Part shown: positions 34,326 to 46,319 of the stretch, in pieces
Layout of the letters: the number at the start of each line of letters is the position of its first letter
Numbering within the stretch: the stretch's first letter is position 1
Assembly (NCBI RefSeq): GCF_026210795.1
Contig: NC_089440.1
Location: 2,852,001 to 2,916,000, forward strand
Length of the DNA stretch: 64,000 nt
Source: Rhizophagus irregularis
Lineage: Eukaryota; Glomeromycota; Glomeromycetes; Glomerales; Glomeraceae
Direction of reading: 5' to 3'
The notes under the pieces: model-generated
The model's input: the letters and a program-made list of their open reading frames with translations, nothing else
Told to the model about the DNA's origin: nothing
Databases searched by the model: none
Made by a program: the position numbers and the translations under genes

Positions 34326-37300
34326 ATGCCGCTAAAGGTAAATGGTTATTGTGATTACGACTTTTTTTTAACAACCTTAAATTTTGATTTGCTAATTTTT
34401 GGAATTGAAATATAAATAATATATTATCTTAGGTGCCATTTAATATAGGGTTTCCATATATAAGAAGAGGTAAATTGGAAACTAAATTTATAATAATATT
34501 TAATATCATTTACTAAAAATTTTCAAAAAACTTTCAACTAGGTGGTACTAAAATAAAAGTTACACTTCCAAAACCACAAATTTATGGTAATGAACAAAAT
34601 GTATTATATTCACAAGCGGTTATGAGAGCCATGCAAATAACGTCACCGACCCAGGCAAATAAAATAATAATACAAACATCATCAACGGTTATAACAAATG
34701 GAAACCGTTCATCCAAACCATCAATAACGACACAAGTTTCTCTAGACAATGAACCTTCCGTAGATCGACCTTCTTCACAGGTTGTATCGTCGATATCGAA
34801 TAAATTGACCTCGGCAAATATTCAAAGCCGTTCATCTTCACCCGACAAACCTAGCCCTTCATATAATGCTGCTAAAGTTGATGATGGCCTATCATCAACA
34901 TCAGTTAACGGCACCACTAATTTTTCCGGAACAAATTGTTCCACATCAAAGGTACCAATGAGTACGATTAATGGGTCAACTTTTCAACAAAATAATGCTA
35001 GTAACCTCGATGGAGCTACGAACCCAAATTCATTAAATGTTCAACCTCAACATAAGAACGGAGTTTCTGGAAAGGCCTCCGTATGGAATGGGATTAATTC
35101 AAAAATTATTAACCCGACTGGTGCTATGAAAGAATTTTCTCCTGGTTCGACAGCTGTCAGGTCTCAACATACAAACAGTATCACCAGTTATCAACATCAA
35201 CGTGTCATTAAGACACTGCAATATGGACCCAACACTAGTTTAACTTGCACTGCTGAAAAAATGAGTACTAATGATTTCCAGAAGGAATCAAGTTGTTTGG
35301 CCAAGCATGTTGAACAACATGAGTTAGATAACAAAAACAATACTTCATCTTTTACCAGTACACCAAATAGCTCTAGAAGGTCTTCTGAATCAAATGGTAC
35401 TAATGCCACTACTAAAGAGTCAACTCTTAAAAATAACACAAAGCATAAGAAAAAGAATGAGAGTAAGACATCATCTGGTTTAAATACACCATCACAATCT
35501 AATACCCCTGGTGGTTCAAGAAGATCTTCTACATCACATAACCCTAATACAATTGTTGTACCTAAAGAGACATCAGTTAAAAATGTTTCAGCACGACAAA
35601 TAGAACCAGATAACAAGAGCAATATGCCATCTGTTTCCAGTACATCAACTGTCTCTAGAAGACCTTCAGAATCAATCACAAGTCAGCTTAATTCAAATGG
35701 TGCGGTATCATCTAACATTAGTTGGGCTCATCGTCTTTTCCCGAAAGATGAAAACCAAAAGCTTAATACTGTTATAGCTGAAAGTTCTAAATCAAACATG
35801 AAGTCACCAAGTCCTCCAGTTAAACCACAAAAGCCACAAAAGCCAGATGTTTCATTAACGAACGGAAAACCTAAAGTAGGAGGATTGGCGGGTAATACAA
35901 TATTTTTAATTTATATAATATTTTTACACTTTATACTTCAATTATATTATTATTTATTCAAGATTTAATTATTATTAGGCTTGCTGAAGGACTTCGATCC
36001 GTCTTTTCAAAATGTAAATATGAGTCCGAGAGGACTCATAAATAATGGTAACATGTGTTTTATGAATGCGGTATGTTCAAGCTTTTTAAATAATAATTCA
36101 AGTTTATATGCAGTATCTAATTTCTTAATATTTATAATTATTCGTTTTTTTTTAAAAAGATATTACAAACGCTTTCACATTGTCCACCGTTCTGTAATCT
36201 ACTCACACGCATTTATAAAGACGTCGCACATAGCTTCAATAGTACGACTCCACTAGTTGATTCTTTGTAAGTTTAAGTGTTTATATCCACTTTATCAATG
36301 GATTTTCTTTAATGATATTTCTGTTCAATTTTTACAATATCTAAGGGTGAGATTCATTGAAGAATACAAACAAATGAAACGCACCGAAAGTTCCGAAGGT
36401 ATATTTTTTAATTATTTAAATTCAATTATGTATTATATACGAAATTCTAATTTTATTAAAATTGTTTTAATCATAATAGAATTTGGAGAAGCTTTCTCTC
36501 CTGAATATGTATATGACGCGTTACGAGGACTCAAACGCTTCGACTCCATGAAAGGGCGTCAAGAAGATGCCGAAGAATTTCTTGGGTTCCTCCTTGACGG
36601 GCTACACGAAGAGTTCTTGGCAGGTTTGTAAAGTTTAATGTTATGCCATTATTGTCGAAAAGGAGTTAAAATGTATAATTTTGATCATACGCTTATATAT
36701 GTAGCTCTTAAAAGAGCTGATCCTAAGAATCAACAATCTGATAAAGCTAGTGTGGCAGGTAATCAAAAAGAAGACGATTGGATGGAAGTCGGTCGCAAAA
36801 ACAAAACATGTTTTACCAGAACGGTATGTTGATAAACATTTAGTTCTAATTTATGAATATAAATTCTAAACGGCTTCCTTTATATTAGACAAATGTTGAA
36901 GAAACTCCTATTAGTCGCATATTCGGTGGGAATTTCAGATCAGTATTAACATGTCCTGGTAGCTTTGATTCCATCACACTGCAACCATATCAGTCTTTAC
37001 AACTAGATATACAGGTAAATTCCTATCATTATATTTAATGACTATTTATAGCAAATCAGACAATTTATTTTTATTTCAGCCTGATGATGTAAAGACAATT
37101 GGGGACGCTCTAAAAAATTTGACCGTTTCAGAATGTGTGGATGATTTCTACTCACCCAAAAATGGTTTGGTATGTTTAACAATTGTATTTTATATTCTTA
37201 ATTTGATATTTGTGACTATATTTACATTTTTTTTGTACGCTGCAGGTGAAAGCTACAAAACGTTTGTACATTGAGACGCTACCACCAATATTAACTCTTC

Positions 37301-37781
37301 ATTTGAAAAGATTTATTTATGATAACGTTGGCGGGACGCAAAAACTCAGCAAACATATTGGATACTCGACAACATTGTCAATCCAACCTGGTAAATATTT
37401 ATTCACGTTTCCTTCATAGCAATTTTTACGCGTAGAATTATATTAAATTATTATTTATCTACTAGATATCATGGCTCAAGCACGCCGTCCTAAAGAGGCG
37501 ATAGAATACCGACTCTTCGGAGGTAATATTTATATGTCTTCCCCCAAAATTTAATTTCATTTTTTTTTAATACTTAATTTTATTATTTATTAGTTGTCTA
37601 TCATCATGGAAAGTCAGCCACTGGTGGTCATTACACTGCTGATATACTTTGTCAAAACGACTGGCTTCACATCGATGATACAGCAATTTCTCCAATATCA
37701 TTGGAAGAGGTTGCTTCAGTGGAGAATCCCACCCAACCAACTGATCGGTCGGCATATATTCTGTTTTATATGAGAAGTTAA
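34326..37781 (+). CDS. UBP3/USP10-like ubiquitin carboxyl-terminal hydrolase, about 839 aa, 13 exons
   Basis: Exons: 34326-34337, 34433-34469, 34542-35891, 35979-36070, 36160-36266, 36346-36398, 36480-36623, 36705-36823, 36889-37014, 37080-37169, 37246-37390, 37466-37522, 37594-37781; all GT-AG and in frame (2520 nt). Residues 1-465 are Ser/Asn/Thr-rich and probably disordered. The USP domain starts about 485: [14 protein letters not shown] (Cys box, Cys about 493), [32 protein letters not shown], and the His box [13 protein letters not shown] (His about 790) followed by WLHIDD. Cys, His and Asp are all present, so it is probably active. UBP3/USP10 remove ubiquitin from proteins in trafficking, ribosome turnover and stress granules. 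USP10-like rather than another USP is judged from layout and His-box surroundings. Confidence 0.9.
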
Positions 37782-38879
37782 TTGTACGCTAATCGGTCGG
37801 TTGGGTGAGGAGTTAAAAAAAAAAGAATAAAAAATTTTTTTTAAAAAAAAAAAAATTAAAAATTTATAATAATAATTTTAATACTAATAATAATATTAAT
37901 ATTAATATTAATAATAAATAAAAAAAATGTAAAGTGCATTCAATTTGCGTATTATAGACATATTTAGTAATGTAAATACAAATGATAATATGTAAGGATG
38001 TTAAGGTCTAATACTTGGGAATTATACTTACAATTAATCCTAAAGTGCTGAATTTCTAGATCCTATAATTGACTTTTAATTTAATAAAAATGTTTTGATT
38101 TTTGAGCAATTATCATATAATACTAATATTACCTAATGAAATGTAATATAATATAATAAATATCTTACTAAACTTGATAAATCCCTAAATTTAGGTTTAA
38201 AGACCTAATATTAAATCCTATAACTTGTTTTATTTATAATAGACTGTTTATTCTTATAAAAAAACAGCTTTTTAAAATTATATAAAAATTAAAAAATCCT
38301 TATAAGGTAAAATTTCTTATATAATATCAGAAGTTTATAACAATGATTAAAAAACTTTTAGAATCTTAAAAATTAAAACTCTTGTTATAATAGGTTATAT
38401 TTATTTTACTAATAATTATTTTATTAACAATTATCTTATTAACAGATATTTTACCAATAGCTAGAGTTATTTTACAAAAAATAAATGTCTCACTAATAAT
38501 TATCTTATTAACAAGAGAATTTAGAATTAAAGTTAAGGTTAAATAAGAAAATTAGGGTTAAGATTAGGATTAGATAAAAATTAGAGTTAAAATTAAAGTT
38601 AAGATAAGTTTAGGATAAATGGATTAAAATTTCATAACTGACGTGTTTTAGAGTATAACTGTAAATATCAATTTTCTAATTTATGCCAAAGTTATTTTTT
38701 GGACTAGAAAAATCAGAAAATCTTAGTATATTTCAGCCAAACTTTATTCTGTATTAGTTTAAAGAATAGTTACAATCAAAAATTTAGATAATATATATGA
38801 ACATTTAATTGAAATTTTAAAACTTATCAAAACAAATTATGGAGAAGTTTTAATAACACCAAATTTACATTTTTTATTA
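37782..38879. other. 3' flank of the ubiquitin hydrolase, AT-rich
   Basis: A-rich tract and AAT/ATT microsatellite (37810-37925). At 38525-38615 a degenerate run of TTAGGGTTA/TTAAAGTTAA-like words. No gene seen. Confidence 0.5.
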
Positions 38880-38881
38880 TA

Positions 38882-40331
38882 CAGTCAGATCTTTATATAC
38901 TGATATATATTCTATATACTAATAATTGCCTGTACCAATAAATTTTTTATATTCTACTTTATAATTAATAAAAAAATCTTATTATATTGATATTATATAT
39001 TTCACCAGTATATAAAATTCAAGTCAATTACTTTTTATGTAATATGTAACAAAAAGTCTCATGCAATTTGTGCAAAACAAATCCAATTTGCACATCTAAT
39101 ACTGTATTTGCAAATCTTAAATTTTTAAATATAAAATTTTAAAATTATAAGTTGTACTATATATGTATAAACTAGAATTATGTATAATTTGCAAAAATTA
39201 AAAAGTATTACAAATTTTACAAATAGATTTCATATGTTGAATGTAACATATACTGATATTTTTTTTGTCCTTTTATAATTAATACATAGTAAGATAAAAG
39301 AAGTTACACATATCACGTAATATTCAGTTTAATATAAACTTACTTCCCCTCTTCTTGTCAGATTTAATAACCAATCAAATTATAATATTTATAAATTATA
39401 TAATTTTATTAAGTGTAATGTAAGATTTTGGTTTTCTCCTTTAATAATTACGTAATATGTGTAAGCTTCCTAATAATGTTAGCTTTAATTATTTTTTAAA
39501 AAATTTTAAATTACAACTATAAAATTTTTATAATCTTAATTAATTACAGCATATAAAAATTTTGTGTTATAGCATTTTTTTAAATTACAGCTAATATCTT
39601 TATAGTAAAATATACTGATACTTTAGGTTATACTGGTATTAATTCAGGTTAACACTATAAATTTGCAGAGTTAATATAAAAGTTCCATCCAAATTACATG
39701 ATATTTTAATATATTAGCTATCTGAAGTTTGCATAATACTAGTAAGAATTTGATTTTAATTTACATTATAATTTACTGTTAATGGTATATATAATAATAA
39801 TTTGATATACTGATATATTTTTTCTAAAATAATAGTATCAGTATATAGAGGTCTAACCAGTATTGGCCTTTTGAACTATTGGACTTTTAAACCATTGGAC
39901 TATTGGATTACTAGACTTAGTCTATTTCAAATTTTCAATTCCATTAAAATTTGGACTATTGGACTATAGCCTTTATTCAATGGCTATAGATTTATATATA
40001 ATTTTAGCAATTTGTAATTAATAATTATAAAATTTATGATACAGTCTGTATATTAATATTTACTAGAATTTTTTATTAAATTTACTATAGGCTATAGCAG
40101 CAGTACTTTTTTTTAAACTGTGATTTGCCAAAATAACATATAATCATTTTAATTTAGACTAACGCTATAAATTTGGCCAGAATTATAATATATAAAATTA
40201 TAAATCATAGTCCATTTGGAATTGGAATTGGACTGAACATCTTCATTAGATCTAAAGTTCAATAGTCCATTACCGGAAATTGAACAAGGTCCAATTCCAA
40301 CCTTGTCCAATTCCAACTTTAAGTTTAACTG
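38882..40331. mobile_element. Tigger-type nonautonomous element with its right TIR split by another insertion
   Basis: Left CAGTCAGATCTTTATATACT with TA at 38880-38881. The right TIR is cut: TATCAGTATATAGAGGTCTAAC ends at about 39858, and its last bases (AACTG, then TA) appear at 40327-40333. The inserted 460 bp (39859-40320) is rich in TTGGACTATTGG and TCCAATTCCAAC words. It is flanked by GGTCTAAC and AGTTTAAC, which fits a mutated 8-bp TSD. Noncoding. Confidence 0.65.
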
Positions 40332-40333
40332 TA

Positions 40334-40945
40334 CTTGAATGAATATTATAAAGATTATAGTTCTCTTTATTCATTTTAGTATTTCTCCTTTAAAAGGATA
40401 AATAAGATTTTTGATTGGTATTTATAATAATATTATTCAAATTATTTAAAATTATTATTTATAATTTTACAATTATATAAGGAGTTTACCTAATAGTAGA
40501 AAAAAAATTGAATTAGAAATTATGTAATTTATAATATAAAATTTTCAAATTGAATAAAATTCAACATATTGTTTTTAAATTATCAGGATATTTTTTAAAT
40601 ACTTAATTTAAATAACTAAATAATAAAACTGACAATAATAAAAATAAATCTCTTAAAAGTAAGGAATTACAGGCATTTTAAGATATATTTAAAAAGCTAA
40701 TTTTAGCTAACTATAGTTAGATTCTTCTTTATCAACTAAAAATTACATTATTGTAATTGGAAATATCATACAATATAGTAAATTACATATCAGTGTAAAA
40801 TATTTTGAGTTAATATTATTTAAAAGGTATATCAAAAGCTCTTATATTTTAGTATATTTTATAAAACAATGTGAAAATAATATAAATATATAATTGCAAA
40901 TATTGGATTTTTTTTAATGAAGATTTTGATAATTTTATGAATAAT
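40334..40945. other. AT-rich spacer, nothing recognised
   Basis: No open frame of note, no terminal repeats seen. Confidence 0.5.
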
Positions 40946-41827
40946 TAGAGCTCCAAACAGGTCAGCCAAATTCAGGTAACCTGACCTGACCTGACCTGAA
41001 ATTCAGGTCAGGTATGAGATTTTTTAAAAAAATTCAGGTCAGGTATGAAGATTGACCTGACCTGATTGACCTGTTGACCTGAAACTATTGATTCTACTAT
41101 ATAATAAAAGTGAGTTGCAGTATTGCGATTCACTTTTTTATATTGATTTTATATAATAAAAGTAAGTTGCGATATTGCGATTCACTTTTTTATATTAATT
41201 CTATATAAAAAAAGTGAATTGCAATACCGCAACTCACTTTTTTTATATAGAATCTATATAAAAAAGTGAATCGCAATACCGCAACTCACTTTTTTTATAT
41301 AGAATCTATATAAAAAAGTGAATCGCAATACCGCAACTCACTTTTTTTATACAAAATCAATATAAAAAGTGAATTGCAGTATTGGGATTCACTTTTTTAT
41401 ATGATTTTAATATAAAAATGTTGAATCGCAATATTTTGAGAAAAAACATTGCGAAAACATTTTTTCATAATATTATATTAAAAAAATGTTTTGTAACATT
41501 TTTTTTTTGATATTTCAATAATAACGTTGCGAAAATATTTTTTTCATAATGTTATATTAAAAAAAACGTTTTGCAATATTTTTTTTCAATATTTTAATAA
41601 AAAACGTTGCAAAAACATTTTTTTTCATAATATTATATTAAAAAAAAAAAGTTTTGTACCATTTTTTTTCAATACTTTAATAAAAATAGTCCTGAAATTT
41701 TTCAGGTTTCGGGTTAGGTCAGGTCAAACAGACAACCTGATATAACCTGACCTGACCTGACCTGAAAAAAAATTTCAGGTCAGGTTTATCAATTAACCTG
41801 ACCTGACCTGACCCATTTGGAGCTCTA
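40946..41827. mobile_element. 882-bp hAT MITE, TIR TAGAGCTCCAAA, TSD TGAATAAT
   Basis: TAGAGCTCCAAA and its exact inverse TTTGGAGCTCTA are flanked by TGAATAAT at 40938-40945 and 41828-41835. TAGAG fits the hAT terminal consensus. Subterminal arms are dense in TCAGGTCAGGT. The centre has two tandem hairpin blocks: 41090-41420 (AAGTGAGTTGC/GCAACTCACTT, period about 62) and 41430-41680 (AACGTTGCGAAAACATTTTT). Noncoding. Confidence 0.9.
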
Positions 41828-41835
41828 TGAATAAT

Positions 41836-42683
41836 CTAGAACTTTAAAAAAAGGAGTTTTTTAATTTTTCAATTAATAGTATAATTTTAGTTTATCATAC
41901 ATTAGATAGATTTATTTCAGCAAAATTTAAATACAAACAAACTGAATATTTAGTTACTTTACCATTAAATAGAAGATTTTACATTTAAATTTACCATAAT
42001 AAATAATTTTTTTTTGTAAAATTATTCAATTATTATAAACAAATTATTCAACAACTTTATTAAATCACATTATACTTGGTACTTTTTTTTTTTATATCAT
42101 AAATATTGCAAAATAATAAAAAGGAGTTTGCTATTTATCACCAGCGGTGATCATCACCGGTGTCACATAATTTTATAAAATTTGGCCAGAATTAAGGAAT
42201 TAATACATAAATTCCCTTTTATGGAGTTTGAATAATGTTACATGATCCAAAAAAGGCAATTTTGTTTCCCATAAAAAATGAACATAGTAGGCTTTCCAAT
42301 TTTTGAATAATCATATGATGATCGGCATATGTATTATTTTTAGTTTTTTATTTAATAAATTATCTGTTATGGCACCATAATAAATCACATATTCTAGTAA
42401 TTTTTAAATGATGTAATACTGACATAATTGTTTGTATATAGATATGTATTTTATTAACTGGGTATCATATGTATCGCATATATGATAGCTGTACTAATTT
42501 ATTTTAATTGTGCTACAAAAAATTTAATAGCGAAGAACGATAAAAAAATTTGATTCTTCAGGTCTTATTTAAATGTATTACGAAGGAATCTGGCTATTGG
42601 AGATGAAATCCAAAAGTTACAAATACTTAAAACTTTCTTATAAAATGAAAATAAGTATAGTACGTTTATATTATTTGGCTTTA
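41836..42683. other. AT-rich spacer with a CACCGGTG palindrome module
   Basis: At 42140-42168, CCAGCGGTGATCATCACCGG is a near-perfect palindrome, followed by TTTGGCCAGAATTAA and AAAAAAGGCAATTTTG. The same combination recurs elsewhere. No gene seen. Confidence 0.45.
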
Positions 42684-42860
42684 TATACATGCTGCCCAAA
42701 TTATTTTGGGATGGCATAATTATAATTTGGGATGTCGTAATTCATTCAATTTATATATAATTTACTATGTAAAGTGCCAAAATAATTTGGGATGTCATAA
42801 TTGAATTTGGGATTTTACTTATAATTACGGCAGTCCAAAATAATTTGGATGGCATGTATA
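42684..42860. mobile_element. 177-bp hAT-like MITE, TIR TATACATGC, TSD TGGCTTTA
   Basis: TATACATGC and GCATGTATA are flanked by TGGCTTTA at 42676-42683 and 42861-42868. Inner arms carry CCCAAATTATTTTGGGATG repeats. The terminal bases resemble those of the hAT transposon at 59263 (TATACTTGT). Confidence 0.85.
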
Positions 42861-44825
42861 TGGCTTTACAAAGAATTTTTGACAAAAAATAGTTGGAATC
42901 AAATAAAGATATATTTTGACACTCCAGGTTCTTCTTAAGTGTAAATTATAAAGTTTTAAATAAGTTTAGTGTCAAAAAAATTCTTTATTGATAGAACTCC
43001 TTACTATTTAAAAGATCAGATAGGATTTTTAGAATTTTTATTTTCTTTATTAATAAACTAATTATTTCTTTCTTTTTTTTAGGAGTTGACTTATGAATTT
43101 CATCAGTATATTCTATTAAAAGCTTAAACAGGACCCCGGATATCTAATATAAAGGTCATAATGGACTTTTGGCCAAAAACACCCTTTTTGCTGAAACTCA
43201 AAAAATCGTTTTTTGTAAATATCTCAGCATCCAGTGATTCAATTTTAATGAACCTTTTTTTATTTTGTAGCCCTTATTTAGCTCTACGATTTAAAAAATG
43301 TTCATCAAAATTGGACTACTAGATGTCGAAATATTTACAAAAAATGATTTTTTGAGCCCCTGAAAAATGGGCCAATCTGCCAAAAGTGTGACTTGATCCC
43401 GATCTGCCAACTCTTTCTTGTAGATCCTTGGTCAAAAATTTCGCGGAAGAAATTTTTACTCTTTGTATTAACACATCTCTTATTTTGCTATTAAAATGCC
43501 TCCCAAAGGAAACAAAAAGGCTGGCAATAATCCTAACGGGAAACCTGCTAAGCGACAAGACAAACGAAACAAAAATAAAGACTCTGGCTCTGACATTTCA
43601 AACTCTGACAACGAACAAACAAACAATAAAAACAACCCTTCCAAACGTACCCGTATGTTCCCAGAAAATCCTATGGAAGAGAACAATATCGCCGACTCGC
43701 CGGCCGACGCCTGGAAAGTAGTAATACTACTCCTCCTCAACAAAATAATGCCTGACAATTTTTCGTCTCCTCCTCCCAAAGATACTACTGCGCCTTCTGC
43801 GCCTGGTTCTGTCACGTCTGGTACCGATGCGTCCATGCATGCTCCTAAAGACAAAAAAACTTCCCCTTTAGACGCATCTCCTAATAAGGACATTATGGAT
43901 ACCAATGATACTTCATTCTCCTCTTTCCCTTGACACGCCTACTATTTCCATTCTTAGGCGTGATTTTCAGGCTGCTGCAGCACCTAACACCTCCCCTGAT
44001 TTTGTCAAGAAATATCCTACCAATCAGGCTATGATTGATGCTGTCAATAATCTCCTTTTGGAAACTTATCACTCTTACACTGGCCGTGCTCGCATGTCTG
44101 GTTCTGGTGACCTCAAAAGATTAGTCATTCATTTTAATTCAACTACTGAACGTGATGCCTGCTTTTCCCTCCGACATGATGATCTTTCCGATCTCAAATT
44201 TTTTCTACATGACCCTCAGCAACTTTGAACTGATGAAGATCTCCAGGCTATCCCAGTTACTGACATCCCATTTTTCATCAAAAAAGATGATATTATTGCT
44301 CTTTTCAAAAAATATGGTAACATACAATCCTGTTACCTCCATACACGTACCAATGCCAAAGTTTAACAAGCTCGTATCATTTATGATGATGCTTCCTCCA
44401 TCCAACATTTCATGGATAAACAATGGGCGATCTATTGTTATTCCACTTGTTTACGCATTACACCATGCTCTTTTACCCTTGAACAAAAGAAATTACGATG
44501 TGAATTCGTTGCTGTTTTATCTCAGCTCCTTCCAAACACAAAAGATGTGTATTTAGCGCCTTTGGTACGAGCAATTGGCGCTATGGCCGTTAATATCTCC
44601 CTATCTCTTAATTCCTACAAACCTAAATGATGGGCTTACATCACTTTTAAATCACAACAAATGATGGACACCGCAATGGAACAATCAATCGCCCTGCAAG
44701 GCTATAGGCTCCGATGGGAACTCCTAGAGAATACATACAAGCTTTGCCATAGATGCGGCAAACTTGGCTGCGCCCCTACTGCATGCCCTTTGAATAACTC
44801 TCGAGGTCGCTCACGTACTCGTAAC

Positions 44826-45059
44826 CAGTATTGTACATTTTTGATGTCTGAAGCTTTTTTTAGTTATCCCAGACATATCCGCACTCTGTCCGTACTCTTC
44901 TGTAACTTAAAAACTCTACAAAAATTATATATATTTATGCATAATTGGATGCTAAACATTTTTGCTAAGTATCGAACAAAGTTATCATAGAAAAATTTCG
45001 AGGGGTTATCATTTCTTTTTTGTGTAATATGTCCTGGACATTGTCCCGTGACAACACTG
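44826..45059. mobile_element. 234-bp hAT MITE in LINE ORF1, TSD CTCGTAAC
   Basis: Ends CAGTATTGTAC and inverted CAGTGTTGTCAC; CTCGTAAC at 44818-44825 and 45060-45067. Removing it rejoins the Arg/Ser-rich frame. Confidence 0.85.
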
Positions 45060-45139
45060 CTCGTAACCCTGTTGCACACTTAAAAGAACGTTTTAATATC
45101 AGACAATCGAATAATTATAACTCTTCTGCTAATCGCAAT

Positions 45140-45383
45140 TAAGGTTGCTTGCCAAAACCTAGGGGTTTAGGCAAGATGGCGTTTCGCCGAAAAGCGAAAT
45201 TCTGCCGAAACTATATTAAAGTTATATTAAAAAACTGGCGAAACTTTGGAGAAAGGCGAAACTGCCAAAACTTATTATAAATGCCGAAACTGCCGAAACT
45301 CTGCCGAAACTATAATAAATCTATAGTAAAATTTTGACGAAACTAATCGTAGGATTTTGAAGAGGTTTAGACAAGCAACCTTA
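45140..45383. mobile_element. 244-bp hAT MITE in LINE ORF1, TSD ATCGCAAT
   Basis: TIR TAAGGTTGCTTG and inverse CAAGCAACCTTA; TSD at 45132-45139 and 45384-45391. Interior has repeated GCCGAAACT words. Confidence 0.9.
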
Positions 45384-46319
45384 ATCGCAATAGACATCGT
45401 TCCCGTTCTCAATCCAAAGAACGTTCTAATTCTCGATAACGTAATCGTTCAGCCAGTATTACTGGTCGGCACAATAATAATACCAATAATATTTCTTTGC
45501 CCAATTCTCCTAACTCCAATAATTCTACCCAGTCTGCACAACGATCTCGATCTAATGAGCGTAAAGGCAAAGACCGTTCAGTTTCCTTTTCCACTTTCCA
45601 ACGCAATAGTACCTCTACTTCCAACTCATCTGGTCATAAACCTCCCTTGGTGGATCCTAATTGTTCCCAAATTCAAGAGATCCTTTCGGTGCTCAAAAGC
45701 CTTCAAGAAGATATAGCTAGTATACGTGCTAGAATTTATGCTCTTGAATTAGCTAATCAGAGAATGTTTCGGCTGGAACTTCGTGTTTTTGGACATATGC
45801 ATGACGATGTTCTCTCACCTGATCCCAATGATTCTTCACATATGCTTGTTGACAACCACCAATGCACCCCTTTATCTAACACAATCCAACCCGCCCACTT
45901 CGAACAGGCCTATTTCTGGCCCAGTTCTCCCTCCCCCAACGGTTCCTGTTTTCCATTTCACCATTTCTTCTTCCCCCATCCCCAAAACTGCTGATGAAGC
46001 GACTATTAATAAAGAACGTGCTGAAATTTATTCCTTTTAACGATCTTTAGATAACAAATTCGATCACTTATCCAGCTCTATTGAAAGATTTATTAGCTCC
46101 ATTTCTGGTGGCTCTTCCTCGGACTTAGTCAATAAGACTTCGTCTGATTATTTTGTTATCCTCCTCCTCTCACCCCGTAGTTCTTATCATAGTGTAATAA
46201 TGATGGACAATAATATAGATTATGATACCTTTGTGCGAAATCCCCCAACCCCGTTGATTTTAGTGATATTTTAATGATCCTATATCTGATACATTATTTT
46301 CTTCCTCTTCCTCTACTTC

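Larger units (their letters stand above)
43496..46150 (+). pseudogene. LINE ORF1 (gag-like, RRM-like region and zinc knuckle), broken
   Basis: Starts MPPKGNKKAGNNPNGKPAKR (basic). After a frameshift near 43910 it continues with DFVKKYPTNQAMIDAVNNLL and an RRM-like part (FFIKKDDIIALFKKYGNIQS). The zinc knuckle CHRCGKLGCAPTACP (about 44745) is a C-x2-C-x4-C-x4-C form with Cys where His is usual. Downstream lie an Arg/Ser-rich segment and a coiled coil (EILSVLKSLQEDIASIRARI, about 45690). Stops near 44226, 44364 and 44628, and two hAT MITE insertions. The product would bind LINE RNA. Confidence 0.75.

Noticed and set aside
34148-34335. Earlier start of the ubiquitin hydrolase at 34148
   Set aside because: The spliced frame MHSQK plus the next exon stops at 34335; the ATG at 34326 joins the main frame through good splice sites.
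35197-35679. 160-aa open frame on the minus strand
   Set aside because: It is the antisense shadow of the Ser-rich exon of the ubiquitin hydrolase.
38525-38615. Interstitial telomere repeat (TTAGGG-like)
   Set aside because: Only one exact TTAGGGTTA; the rest is degenerate TTAAAGTTA and fits AT-rich low complexity.
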